From: PALSA-693 sp963781155
GTDB lineage: Bacteria; Actinomycetota; Acidimicrobiia; Acidimicrobiales; Palsa-688
Direction of reading: 5' to 3'
Length of the DNA stretch: 64,000 nt
Assembly: GCA_963781155.1 (NCBI GenBank)
Contig: CAWAEC010000005.1
Span: 124,001-188,000, forward strand
Part shown: in pieces, positions 38,623 through 47,850 of the stretch
Layout of the letters: the number at the start of each line of letters is the position of its first letter
Numbering within the stretch: position 1 is the first letter of the stretch
Made by a program: the position numbers and the translations under genes
Notes under the pieces: generated by a model
Seen by the model: the letters and a program-made list of their open reading frames with translations, nothing else
Databases searched by the model: none
What the model was told of the DNA's origin: nothing

Positions 38623-39388
38623 CCCAGGGCATCTCCACCTCCCTCATCTCACCGTCCGCCGCCCAGACGGCTGACTTTGCCGGCCGCGCGGCGGTGGCCC
38701 TAGCGCTCGGCGCTTTTATCGGCGTCGAGCGCCAGGGGCGTCAACGCATGGCCGGGCTGCGCACCAACGCCCTCGTCGCCTTGGGGGCCGCCCTCTTCGT
38801 CTTATTCGGCGACCTGCTCACCGGCCAGGCTGGCGTCGATCCGACCCGGATCGCCGCCTACGTCGTGTCCGGCGTCGGGTTCCTCGGCGCCGGCGTCATC
38901 CGGCGCGACGGCGTCAACGTCCGAGGGGTCAACACCGCCGCCACCATCTGGTGCTCCGCGGCCGTCGGCGTGCTGGCCGGCGGCGGGTATGTCGTCGAGG
39001 CCATCATCGGCGCCATCCTGGTCGTCGCTGCCCACGCCCAGCTTCGGCCGGTAGCCCGGCGCATCGACCGCATCCCGGCCACCGACGAGAGCGAAGTCGA
39101 GACCATCTACAGCTTCCGGGCCGTGTCCACTCCGCCGACGAGGCCCACATCCGGACCCTCACCGTCCAGGCCCTCACCCGCGACGAGTTCGTCCTGCGAG
39201 CCGTGCACAGCCAGGACCTCGAACTCGGCACCGACCTGGTCGAGGTGGAAGCCGAACTGCAGCGTCACGGCCGCGACGACGTCGCTCTGGAGAACGCGGT
39301 CAGCCGGCTCAGTCTCGAGCCCAGCGGCACCTCGGTCCGCTGGAGCATCGTCGAAGACACCGGCATGGCCCTCGCTGCCGAGGACTGA
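38619..39388 (+). pseudogene. MgtC/SapB family membrane protein, frameshifted
   Basis: ATG at 38619 within the end of the NRAMP remnant. The MgtC core is clear: ALALGAFIGVERQGRQRMAG, TNALVALGAALFVL, GVGFLGAGVIRRDGVNVRG and NTAATIWCSAAVGVLAGGG. After the last helix a cytoplasmic ACT-like domain starts; the frame changes near 39122 and continues as HSADEAHIRTLTVQALTRDE to the stop at 39388. MgtC proteins support growth at low magnesium. All membrane helices are upstream of the shift. Confidence 0.8.
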
Positions 39389-39469
39389 CGCCTGCCGCAG
39401 GAGGCGCCCCGAAGCGGTTCGAGCCGGCCGACGAAGTCAAATGGCTCGGGGATAGGCAGTACAGCCCAT

Positions 39470-40771
39470 CTACTCTCCGCCACGGAGTTCTTCGATCGCG
39501 GCCAAATCGGGGAGAAAAGTCTTGAAGGCCTCGGCGACGAGGGAGTCCTCGGCCGATTCGACTTTGTAACTCTCCGGTGAATAAAAGCTGAACCTGCCCT
39601 CGTACTGCGTTGCCCCCAGCACTGAGCCGTGCCTGCGCCCGCCGTGATACGCCTTGAGTTCCACGACCTTCTCGAGGTCGCAGTCGACCAAGCGCTTGCC
39701 CTGCCCCTTAAGGGACTCGACCAAACTGGATGCCAGTCTGCCCCGGTTCTCCTTGTCCGGGCTGGCCAGGGTCCAATGATCCGGCTGGTCATACCAGTAC
39801 CAGGTGCCGTCATCAGCCTTGTGGACGGTGGCCTCGATGTAGAGCCGCCCCGACTCCCTCCCACCTCGCGAGATCGGGGCGGACCATTCCTTGGTCTGCG
39901 AGAAGCGCTCAGCTAGCTGTTCTTCGAAGAAGCGAGGTTCCTGCACCGCCGCGTGACGGGTGTCCACCCATTGTTCGAGCCCCTTCAAGAAGCGACCGAA
40001 GGGGCCGAACACCACGCCGTTGGCGGCGGGGTGGGGAGAGTCGTCGCCGGGCGAAAGGGCCCAGTAAGCCTTCACGAGTGCCCCACGTTGGCCCGTGTCA
40101 CCCTTCCCGCCGATGAGATCCTCGAGGTTCTTCTTGGCGTTTTTGGCGATGACGTCGTACACCCCGTTGACGAAGTCCGCGATCTTGGCTTTGCCGCCCT
40201 CGGCCATCTGGTCGCGGGCGCCCTTGTCGAGGTCCGCGACGGCGCCGATAGTAACTTTGGCCACGGCCTCGGCGGCGGTCTTCATGGCTTCGCCTTCCGG
40301 AAAGGCGTGGATGATCAGAATCTCAGCGACGCCCTTGAAGACCTCGCTCATTTCGTGAGCCGGAGCGCTCAGGTCCTCGCCGTTCGTCAAGGTCTTGTAG
40401 AACTGCTCGACGCCGGCCCGGTAGTTCTCCCAGTTGAGCGCTTCCCACTTGTACCAGTCCTCCACCAAAAGGTGGATCTTCTCGGTCGGGCTCTGGTCGG
40501 GTTCGAGCTGATACATCCCAACGCCCACCGTGCCGGCATCGATCTCGACGACGCCTGGCTTCTTGGTGGGGGACGGCTTCTTGGCGGGCGCCGCGGCTTT
40601 GTGGTCGGCGGCGCCATTTGGCGCGGCGCGCCCCTTGGCGGCGGCGTGCACGTGATCCGGCAGCTGCTTGATCTTCCTCTCCACCGCCACTCTGCGGTGA
40701 AGGTCCCCCGTGCCCCGCAGCTGGAGCAGCTTCTTGGCGCGGGCTACTTCCTTCGGGTCCGGATCTGACAT
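39470..40771 (-). CDS. Hypothetical protein, 433 residues
   Basis: ATG at 40771 with AGGAGG directly upstream. The protein is soluble and has no signal peptide. Residues about 1-75 are basic and Ala/Lys-rich (AAPAKKPSPTKKPG), followed by helical and mixed regions (EKIHLLVEDWYKWEALNWEN; FGPFGRFLKGLEQWVDTRHA; WYWYDQPDHWTLASPDKENR). I do not recognise a family. It is the only intact gene between the MgtC remnant and the kinase locus, so no job can be inferred from neighbours. Confidence 0.7.
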   Translation of the reverse strand: MSDPDPKEVARAKKLLQLRGTGDLHRRVAVERKIKQLPDHVHAAAKGRAAPNGAADHKAAAPAKKPSPTKKPGVVEIDAGTVGVGMYQLEPDQSPTEKIHLLVEDWYKWEALNWENYRAGVEQFYKTLTNGEDLSAPAHEMSEVFKGVAEILIIHAFPEGEAMKTAAEAVAKVTIGAVADLDKGARDQMAEGGKAKIADFVNGVYDVIAKNAKKNLEDLIGGKGDTGQRGALVKAYWALSPGDDSPHPAANGVVFGPFGRFLKGLEQWVDTRHAAVQEPRFFEEQLAERFSQTKEWSAPISRGGRESGRLYIEATVHKADDGTWYWYDQPDHWTLASPDKENRGRLASSLVESLKGQGKRLVDCDLEKVVELKAYHGGRRHGSVLGATQYEGRFSFYSPESYKVESAEDSLVAEAFKTFLPDLAAIEELRGGE

Positions 40772-41608
40772 ATCGCCTCCTCGACGAGACACGGGCATGC
40801 GACCAGCCGGTCGTCGAGCGCAGTTTCGGGCACTTGACCCCGCCTGATCTCGGCGTCCACCACGCGTTCCTCGCCCATGAGTGGATGGTAATCTGGGGCG
40901 GCGACAAGTCGGCACAACCATAGACCTTTGGCCATCCTGTTTGTCGGCGCCCGAGCGGCGGTTTGTGGGAGCGCTGGGGGCACTTGAGCGTTTGAATCAT
41001 GCTCCTTGGTCGCATTCGGGGCGACGCGAGACCGGCAGGACCGATCCATATTTGGGCTTTGCTTCGCGGGAGGTGACATATGGTCATCAAGGGCAAGCGC
41101 AGCCTTTGGAGGAACCGTTATCCCCGTCGACCTGTTGGCGCCAATGAGAACGATGTGCTCGCGCTTCAAGTGGATGTCGGCGGCGCGGACCACGACACGG
41201 AGAGAGCGTCTCGGTGCTAGCAGGTAACCGCTCGACAATGCGCTTCGAGGTGACCACCCCAGTCGATCTCGCCACGGTTCGGCGGTCGTCTCCCGGTTGA
41301 CCTTCTCGGCGCGTCGACCCAGTCGGCTCAGGTGGGCCCCGGGCCCCCAGGCAGGCTGGGCAGTGCGGACCGCCAGCCGACCCGGCGCGATCGGCCCCGG
41401 CTTCCGAACGTGTACAGATGGAATGACCGCCGTCCGCGTGACACCAAGCCAGGGAAGGGTCTCCTTGGGCAACTGCAACCGAGGTGCACGACCCATCGTG
41501 ATCCACAGTGGGCGGGATGAACGGGTAATGCCGGCGTCGTTGCGAGCCTTCCAGACCGTTCCGGCTCATACGGCGGCGGCGCGTAACTCGTCTACACCCG
41601 CACGGCCC
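40772..41608. other. Long stretch without a supported gene
   Basis: About 840 bases. Long open frames exist on both strands because of GC bias, but none has a ribosome site together with a recognisable domain. One minus-strand run near 41100-41180 (VRAADIHLKREHIVLIGANR) is not enough for a call. Confidence 0.45.
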
Positions 41609-41887
41609 CTAACCGCCGTCTTCGGGATCCACAAAGTAATGCCCGTGGCTGTCGAAGAACGTGGTCACCATGGCCTCGGCAGCTTCGCGTCCGGTGTGCT
41701 GAGCCACTCTATTCACGAGGTCGGCCTCGTTGATCTGGCTGGCCGGATACTCAAGGACCGTCGACACGACCTCGCCCTCGTCGACGCGGTAGAGCACCCA
41801 TCTCTCGGGGTTCTCGGAGTGGATCAACACCCACTCCGCTCCCACAGGCGATGGCCAGAACACTCGGGGTCCAGCGGGAAGGTCCAC
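41609..41887 (-). CDS. Small hypothetical protein, 92 residues
   Basis: GTG start at 41887. The sequence is well balanced: FWPSPVGAEWVLIHSENPER, WVLYRVDEGEVVSTVLEY, and EADLVNRVAQHTGREAAEAM. It looks like a real folded small protein, perhaps a YbjN or Imm-like fold, but no family is recognised. It is convergent with nothing and lies just before the DUF11 remnant. Confidence 0.5.
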   Translation of the reverse strand: MDLPAGPRVFWPSPVGAEWVLIHSENPERWVLYRVDEGEVVSTVLEYPASQINEADLVNRVAQHTGREAAEAMVTTFFDSHGHYFVDPEDGG

Positions 41888-41929
41888 GCCGCCGCGAGCC
41901 TAATGCCGGTCCGCCCATCGCAGTCGGTG

Positions 41930-42455
41930 GGATCGCTCGCGGATCACCTCGCCGAACCGACCATCACCCTCACCCCCAGAGTCCGGGCGGCCGCCTATCC
42001 GACGGTCACCAACACCGCGACCACCGTCTCCAGTGATCCCGACCCGCCGGGCCCGGCCAGCGACTCCGACGGGTTCATGGTCGAGCCCGAGGACAACCTC
42101 ACCCTCCCCAAACACCACGAGGGAACCTTCGTGGTCGGCCAGCAAGGCACCTACCTCCTGACCGTCGCGAACCCCGGGCCCACCCCCACGCCCGGCCCGA
42201 TCATCTTCACCGACCGCTTGCCTGACAGACTGACCTATGTCTCTCGGCCACCGGTCCAGGCTGGACCTGCTCCGCGTCCGGGCAGACGGTGACCCGTATC
42301 CGCCCGGGAGAGCTCGCCGTCGGACACCTCCTCGGTCACCTTCACTGTGCTCGTCGGCCCGGGCAGCCATGCCCTCAGTAGTCAACACCGGCACCGCCGA
42401 CGCCTCCGGCACCCCACCCACATCCGCCTCAGACACGACGCCCGTGGACGCGCCC
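41930..42455 (+). pseudogene. DUF11-repeat surface protein remnant
   Basis: The segment reads PTVTNTATTVSSDPDPPGPA, then a DUF11 start, GQQGTYLLTVANPG, GPIIFTDRLPDRLTYVS. In successive other frames follow ATGPGWTCSASGQTVTR, SDTSSVTFTVLVGPGSHALS and VNTGTADASG. This is the end of one and all of a second DUF11 (conserved repeat) domain of a larger cell-surface protein. Three frame changes and no start show it is decayed. Confidence 0.6.
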
Positions 42456-42804
42456 CGGCATCGCCGGTCGCGCCCATCACCAGCGGGACCATTCCGGTGA
42501 CCGGATAACGCCGCGCCCATGTCCTAAGGCGCAGGAGCACAATCCACGCCCTCAGCCGACGCTCCCCCGGAGCGCACACGATCACCCTTTTAACCCATGG
42601 GTCGCACCCAGTTGATCAAATCGAGCGAGATCAGACCCAGCCGGTTGCCGGGAGGGCCTGAACAGGGCCCAGCCGTCGCGGCCGTGCCGCTTTGTATTTC
42701 TTGGCCAAGAACAGGCATATTCGCTCAGCCACGAGGTGGCGGAAGAGAGCGGAACGCCTGGTGGCTCTCCGTAAGCGACGGTTTCGATGCCTCAGTGATT
42801 GCAG
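42456..42804. other. Intergenic stretch
   Basis: About 350 bases downstream of the kinase gene and the DUF11 remnant. No protein-like frame or clear terminator hairpin was seen. Confidence 0.4.
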
Positions 42805-44634
42805 CTAGGCACCGCACTGGCCTGCCGAAGTGCTATTGCAAAAGTTGACGAACCGGACCCCGCCGATTTGTATCTCCAGGAGCTGGCCGGGTGATCCCGC
42901 TGCCAGAGAAGCGGTCACAGATTCGCCAACTGAATCGTTCTCGGGGTCCGAACTAGCGGTCACGCTGCCCCGAGCGGTGCCATTCGTGACCGACGTGAGC
43001 GCAAAGTCCACGGTCCCTCGCGGCGCGGAACCAAACGAGCAGCTGGGACAGAGCGTCAGGTCTGCGTACTCCAAATGGCCCACGCCGCCCGGAGTGATCA
43101 TGAGGCTCATCTCGTGAGCGCCCCATGTTCCGGACAAGAAGGCGTAGGGAGCCGAGCCCGTCGGGAGAGTCGTCGCCACCGTCGAGCCTCCGCCGGTCGA
43201 TGGTATCGACTGCGCGCACGGAAGCAACCGTAGTTGGACCAAGACATTCGGCGGGATTGCACCGTAGCCCGGAGCGGGTGTGCCGGCTGTGGTCCCGACC
43301 CCACAAAACCCGACATTTGTGGGCCCAATCACGTGGTCGTCGCTCAGATTTACGATGACCCTGGCCACGTCGCTATCGAGCTCGTTTTGATTGTTGTAGA
43401 AGGCGATGGCCCCCGATGCCCACTGCGGCGTTCCGCCCGACACCCTGAGGTTGGTCACCATGCAGTGCATGCCGGGACCTGGCGCGGTTGGATAGACCAG
43501 GCTGCAGATTGCGCTAGCTGTAGACGCATTGGCCAGAGAACCGGGGCTCGTTGGAGAGCTCGACCCCGTGGGCGTGATGGTAGAAGGTGGTGTCAGAGAT
43601 GCTCGGGCTGGTACCGGGTTTGACGGAGAAGGGCTGAACGTCTTGGTAGCCGCAAAGCCCAGGCCGACACCCACGGCCACCAGCACGACCCCTGCCGTGA
43701 CGGCCGCCGCCCACGGATGGGTGTGCACCAGTCTGGCCCGGGCACGGGCTGGGGTCCCCTCAATGTCCGCCGGCGTGTCAGCCGAGGCCTTGGCTACGCC
43801 CACCGCGCCGGCGGCACCGGACGCGGCCGCTGCTACCAGCGGTACCAGCCCGGCCCGGCGTCGCCAGTCCGACCCACACCCCTGATCCGCAGCAGCACGC
43901 AACTCTTCCAAAAAAGACAAGGCCGTCGACGGGCGAAGGGCGGCGTCGGGATTCAGAGCCCGGTCGAGCAGAACAGCCACCGGCCCGGGCAACCCTCGCG
44001 TATCTTCTGCCACCGAAGCCATGCCCCCGCCAGGGGCGGTCGCTCCTGCGAGCAACTCGCTCAGGACAAGCGCCGCCGAGTACACATCACTGGCTACCCC
44101 TAAAGGCGCGCCGGCCGCCGCCTCGGGACTGGCGTAACCCGGGCTGCCCACGCCCGCAGGCCGCCGGCTCCCCACCGCCGCGGCCAGACCAAAGTCCACG
44201 AGTTTGGACGTGCCGCTTGTAGCCAACAGGATGTTTTCGGGCTTTATATCGCCATGCAGGATGTTCTGGCTGTGGGCGTAAGCCAACCCGGTCAGCGCCC
44301 CCTCCAGCACCAACAATGCCTGCTCCACGGTGAGGCCCGGCCCGTCCGAGACGACCCGCAACGACACCCCCTCCACATACTCCATCACGATGGCCGCCCA
44401 CGAATCGGACTCCAGATAGTTGTAGACCGCCACACAATTGGGATGGTCCAGACGGGCCAGCACTCGAGCCTCCTGGCGCAGCCGCTCCCTCACTGCCCGA
44501 TCACCGGCGAGCTCAGCAGCCAACTCCTTGACCGCGACCCGCCGGCCCAGCGCCACCTGGCGAGCGAGCCACACCGTCCCGGTTGCCCCCACTCCCAGAC
44601 GCCCTTCGATCTCCAGCCCCTCCCAGTCGGTCAT
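42805..44634 (-). CDS. Membrane Ser/Thr protein kinase with HGD loop
   Basis: 609 residues from the ATG at 44634, after GAGGAGAGG. The kinase domain (1-265) has the glycine loop GVGATGTVWLAR, the ATP-binding VAVKEL, the catalytic loop ILHGDIKPENILL (Gly in place of the HRD Arg), DFGLAAAV and an APE-like SPEA. A TM helix lies near 305-327, then an extracytoplasmic domain with several cysteines (AICSLVYP, GMHCMVTN, VNFCNSTSAGQC). It is a close paralog of the kinase at 57301 in the kinase half, but not in the outer half. It probably phosphorylates targets in response to an external signal. Confidence 0.9.
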   Translation of the reverse strand: MTDWEGLEIEGRLGVGATGTVWLARQVALGRRVAVKELAAELAGDRAVRERLRQEARVLARLDHPNCVAVYNYLESDSWAAIVMEYVEGVSLRVVSDGPGLTVEQALLVLEGALTGLAYAHSQNILHGDIKPENILLATSGTSKLVDFGLAAAVGSRRPAGVGSPGYASPEAAAGAPLGVASDVYSAALVLSELLAGATAPGGGMASVAEDTRGLPGPVAVLLDRALNPDAALRPSTALSFLEELRAAADQGCGSDWRRRAGLVPLVAAAASGAAGAVGVAKASADTPADIEGTPARARARLVHTHPWAAAVTAGVVLVAVGVGLGFAATKTFSPSPSNPVPARASLTPPSTITPTGSSSPTSPGSLANASTASAICSLVYPTAPGPGMHCMVTNLRVSGGTPQWASGAIAFYNNQNELDSDVARVIVNLSDDHVIGPTNVGFCGVGTTAGTPAPGYGAIPPNVLVQLRLLPCAQSIPSTGGGSTVATTLPTGSAPYAFLSGTWGAHEMSLMITPGGVGHLEYADLTLCPSCSFGSAPRGTVDFALTSVTNGTARGSVTASSDPENDSVGESVTASLAAGSPGQLLEIQIGGVRFVNFCNSTSAGQCGA

Positions 44635-44754
44635 CTCACCTCTCCTCGATCCGCTCACACCCGTGGCCCCGGCGCGGATACCCCTTCGCTGAAGACGTCA
44701 TCATAGGTGCCCACCGCCGGGGCCGGCGTGGTGTAGATCGGTATCCCACGGTGT

Positions 44755-45348
44755 TCAGAGCGCCTGCGACACGCTGGCGCTAGCGGCAGCCCGGCGGTGA
44801 ACGGTCTGCACGAGCACGGCTCCTACCACACTTGCGATAAGACCGCCGATACCCACGTAAAAGCCGAGAGCCGGCGAGACGGAGACGATGCCTGCTGCTT
44901 CGCGGTGCACCCGAGCCTCGCCAGCGAACAACCCCACGCTCAAGAGGACGTCAACACCCGCGAGCACCCACAGAGCGATCTTGACGCCTCTGGACGCCCG
45001 GTCCTGGAGGACCCGGCCGCCAAAGTAGGCCAACAGCCCTCCGATCGCCAGCAGTAACACCACCCCCCCGCCCGTTAGGTGCGAGCTATCGGTGTCGTCG
45101 ATGCTGACCCACGGCAGGAAGGCCGACAGGGCCACGGCACTGCCGCCCCCACAGATCCAGTAGCCGGCCTTGCGCGTGCGGCCCGAGGCGCGCACCAGGC
45201 CCGTCATCCGTCCGGTGAACTGCGAGATTCCGGCCGGAACAATGCAGTGAGCGCATACTGCGGTGGTGGCCGGAAGCTCATGCCCACACCGGTGGCAGAA
45301 GGATGGCCGCATCTCATCGGCCGGGGTTTGACCAAACGTCGCGTTCAT
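44755..45348 (-). CDS. Zinc-ribbon membrane protein
   Basis: 197 residues. Residues 18-35 carry a CxxC...CxxC zinc ribbon (FCHRCGHELPATTAVCAHC). Four TM helices follow (WICGGGSAVALSAFLPWV, GGVVLLLAIGGLLAYFGG, IALWVLAGVDVLLSVGLF, LGFYVGIGGLIASVVGAV). Such zinc-ribbon membrane proteins are common beside actinobacterial kinases, and the kinase gene follows in the same direction 120 bases on. Its upstream region is duplicated in inverted orientation before the gene at 46444. Confidence 0.75.
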   Translation of the reverse strand: MNATFGQTPADEMRPSFCHRCGHELPATTAVCAHCIVPAGISQFTGRMTGLVRASGRTRKAGYWICGGGSAVALSAFLPWVSIDDTDSSHLTGGGVVLLLAIGGLLAYFGGRVLQDRASRGVKIALWVLAGVDVLLSVGLFAGEARVHREAAGIVSVSPALGFYVGIGGLIASVVGAVLVQTVHRRAAASASVSQAL

Positions 45349-45415
45349 GGTTACTCCTCAGGTTGGGAAGGCGGCGGCACAGCTAACCCTGCTGCCCCAC
45401 CTCGTAGCGTCTGAC

Positions 45416-45474
45416 TAATGAGCAGTGTGCGGGACCAGATCCCGGCCAACCAGAGGGAAGAGTGACCATAACCA
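45416..45474 (+). repeat. 59-bp inverted repeat, left copy
   Basis: This copy matches the reverse complement of 46333-46391 at 54 of 59 positions. Weaker similarity continues on both sides: GCCGATTTACCCA inside (45488-45500) and an ACGAGGTGGG run outside. It lies 68 bases upstream of the zinc-ribbon gene start, so it includes that gene's probable promoter. Confidence 0.85.
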
Positions 45475-45814
45475 GTCCAGGCTGTGGGCCGATTTACCCA
45501 AGTAGGTACCGGCCGCCCACGGCTTTCGCCACCAATTTCAAAGTCATCGACCCTCTACTGCAGGCGCCGAGCCGATGACAGTTTCCATCATTTCGGGTCA
45601 GGCCGGCCTAGCAAGTCGCCACCAGGCGCCCCGCTTCGTCGGTAGCTACCCGCTCGACACCGATTTTCTGCACTACGCCCCCGCGCTGGCGGTCGTTCTG
45701 CACAATATCGCAGGGCCGCAAGGGCCGAGATGAGGGGTCACGGCCCGCCGGCGGCGCCCAGCGGAAACTGGGCTCGGTTCGGCGAAATGGGCGCACTCCG
45801 CCGCTAAAACCAAG

Positions 45815-46300
45815 GTGCCCGCTTGGCCGGAGTGTGCCCAGATTGGCGGCTGCGGTCGCGTTCCTGGGCTCCCCGGCTCGCTGGATCGGCTCGCGTGCCG
45901 GCGGCGTCGCCTCGCTGGCCCTTGCGCCGAGCGTGCCCACCCAGGTGTGAGTGGGCACGGTGCGGGAAAGTGGGCGAGGTTTGGCCGGGTTTTTGCAAGT
46001 AAACGTGCCCGCTTGGCCGGAGTGTGCCCACTTTGCCGAGCCGGCGACGGCGAGCCCAGGGGGCCGGCGAGGCCCGGGGGCCGGCGAGGCCCGGGGGCCG
46101 GAGGCCGGCGAGGGCCCACCCAGGTGTGAGTGGGCACGGTGCGGGAAAGTGGGCGAGGTTTGGCCGGGTTTTTGCGGGTAAACGTGCCCGCTTGGCCGGA
46201 GTGTGCCCACTTTGCCGAGCCGGCGACGGCGAGCCCAGGGGGCCGGCGAGGCCCGGGGGCCGGCGAGGCCCCGGGGGCCGGCGAGCCCCGGGCACGACGC
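45815..46300. repeat. 179-bp GC-rich tandem repeats
   Basis: A 179-base unit is present as about two full copies (45936-46114 and 46115-46300) with a partial copy before them. The marker GTGCCCGCTTGGCCGGAGTG recurs at 45815, 46005 and 46184. Inside each unit are short repeats of GGGGGCCGGCGAGGCCC and the pair GTGCCCACT/AGTGGGCAC, which can pair as hairpins. The copies differ at a few bases. It contains long open frames on both strands that I regard as artefacts. Confidence 0.8.
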
Positions 46301-46332
46301 CGCCTCTGGGTATATCGGCCGATACCCCGCCA

Positions 46333-46391
46333 TGGTTATGGTCATTCTTCCCCCTGGTTGGCCGGGATCTGGTCCCGCACACTCCTCGCTA
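46333..46391 (-). repeat. 59-bp inverted repeat, right copy
   Basis: The inverted partner of 45416-45474 with five mismatches. It ends 52 bases before the GTG of the lipoprotein at 46444. Together the pair bounds a 976-bp segment holding the tandem repeats, and places nearly the same DNA in front of two divergent genes. Confidence 0.85.
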
Positions 46392-46443
46392 GACCAACGC
46401 AACGAGGTGGGATCAGCTCACCCTCGACAACCTGGGAGGCATC

Positions 46444-47298
46444 GTGAACTATCGGAAAGACACACATTTGGGCTTGTGGCGACACGCCGTGCTCGCGGGG
46501 TCGGTCGCTGGCATTGTCGTCCTCGTCGCTGCTTGTGGGGGATCATCGAGCAAAAGTTCCACCGCGGCACCTGCAAGCGCCCACAGTGCGAGCAGCCAGA
46601 GCGCCAGCACTCTGGCGAAGTTCTGTTCCGATGACGCCAACGACGCCAATCTCGAAAATCAGCTGGGCGACGACCCCGATCCGTCCGATCCTGCCACGCA
46701 TGCGCTGCTCGTCACGGATCTCAATGTGCTCAAGGCAGAGGTGGGTGAGGCGCCGAACGCCATCAGGTCGGACGTGCAGACCCTTGAAGGCGTTATTGCC
46801 ACTGCAGCTGCTGGCAAGACCGAGTACGGCGAAAGCAAGTTCGACAAGTACACGAACGCCGTCGACGCGATCGACAACTGGACCAACGACAACTGCCCTG
46901 ATACCAGTGACAGCGACGGCAACGGGGCTCCTGCCGCCGGCAACACTGCCGACAACAACAGCACCAACCAACCGTCGGACAGCACTGGCGAGACCTCTGA
47001 TCAGTCCTCGGCCACCGATGACTCCACTAACTCCACCGTCATGAACGACTGCGTGGAATACTTCGAATCCGGAGCAGATGGATCCGTACCCGATAACCCG
47101 ACGACAACCTGCAACTGCGTCATCTCCTATCTGACGTCTCCGGATGGGTTGGCAGCTGCCGGGGGTGGTTCCTACTCCGTCGCCGACCTCGAGTCCGAGT
47201 TCGAGCAGAGCACAGAAGAAGGGATCCCCTCTGTCGCTGCCGACGACGCAGGGAGTTGCCTCCAGGGGACCAACGCTGATCCGTCCGCCGACTGGTGA
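46444..47298 (+). CDS. Hypothetical acidic lipoprotein
   Basis: 284 residues from a GTG with GGGAGG upstream. Signal peptide with lipobox VLVAACGGSSS, then a Ser/Ala linker. A helical domain of about 110 residues follows (TLAKFCSDDANDANLENQLG to YTNAVDAIDNWTNDNC). An Asn/Asp/Ser-rich linker (190-235) leads to a small C-terminal domain with MNDCVEYFESG, CNCVISYLTSPDG. The four to five cysteines suggest disulfides. No known family is recognised. Its promoter region is an inverted copy of that of the zinc-ribbon membrane protein, so the two are probably co-regulated. Confidence 0.75.
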   Translation: MNYRKDTHLGLWRHAVLAGSVAGIVVLVAACGGSSSKSSTAAPASAHSASSQSASTLAKFCSDDANDANLENQLGDDPDPSDPATHALLVTDLNVLKAEVGEAPNAIRSDVQTLEGVIATAAAGKTEYGESKFDKYTNAVDAIDNWTNDNCPDTSDSDGNGAPAAGNTADNNSTNQPSDSTGETSDQSSATDDSTNSTVMNDCVEYFESGADGSVPDNPTTTCNCVISYLTSPDGLAAAGGGSYSVADLESEFEQSTEEGIPSVAADDAGSCLQGTNADPSADW

Positions 47299-47478
47299 CA
47301 AGCCGCCCCGACCGACGGGGCCACGATAAACCTGGGCGTCGCACTCACGCTGGATGACGTCAACCGAAAGACAGGACGGGGAGGCATCGGTCACCGGTGC
47401 CTCCCTGCCTGGCGGCCCATCCAGCGTGGCCTGGTTGGTCAGTTCCGTCGCCCGTTAGCTGCGGTCGCGGCTGCAAGA

Positions 47479-47850
47479 TCATGCGTTCCTCGACAGCGAT
47501 CGAGACACGGTCGCGCCGTCCCGTTTGGCCCTGACGAGGGCCGTGTCAGCGGACGAGAAAGCTCGTCCGCGGATGTCCGGTGCTGGGGCCGTCCCGCAAC
47601 CCGGCCGATTGCGTTGCGGCTCCGTATCGAAGCTGGCCCGGCGCGCGTTCTCCAGCGCGATGAGAAGTGACTCGGGGGCCGCCTCAGGTCGGGCAACAGC
47701 GAACTCGTCACCTCGCACGTGGGCCACGAGGGCCGAATTCCGGGAGTGAAACGTACAGGGCCTGCGCGGAACGGCCCAACAATGCGGCTCCCGCATCGTT
47801 CCCTTGCTGGTCGTTGACGGCTGCTGGGTTCGAGGAGATTCACCTCGCTG
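47479..47850 (-). pseudogene. Degraded GGDEF (diguanylate cyclase) remnant
   Basis: Minus-strand fragments in different frames follow the GGDEF order: AVNDQQGNDAGAALLGRSAQ (helix before the active loop), then HVRGDEFAV where GGDEF is expected (first Gly replaced by Arg), and finally ADTALVRAKRDG (the last helix). Stops and at least two frame changes separate them. It is what is left of a c-di-GMP signalling gene and cannot be active. Confidence 0.6.

Noticed and set aside
41087..41569. A 160-codon minus-strand frame
   Set aside because: No ribosome site, no domain, and several competing frames of similar length in the same place.
45815..46300. Tandem repeats considered as a CRISPR array
   Set aside because: Units of 179 bases without unique spacers and with no cas genes nearby do not fit.
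45608..46402. Minus-strand repeat protein encoded by the 179-bp units
   Set aside because: 179 is not a multiple of three, so successive units are read in different frames, and the residues are Pro/Arg/Ala-rich without a domain. It is treated as noncoding.
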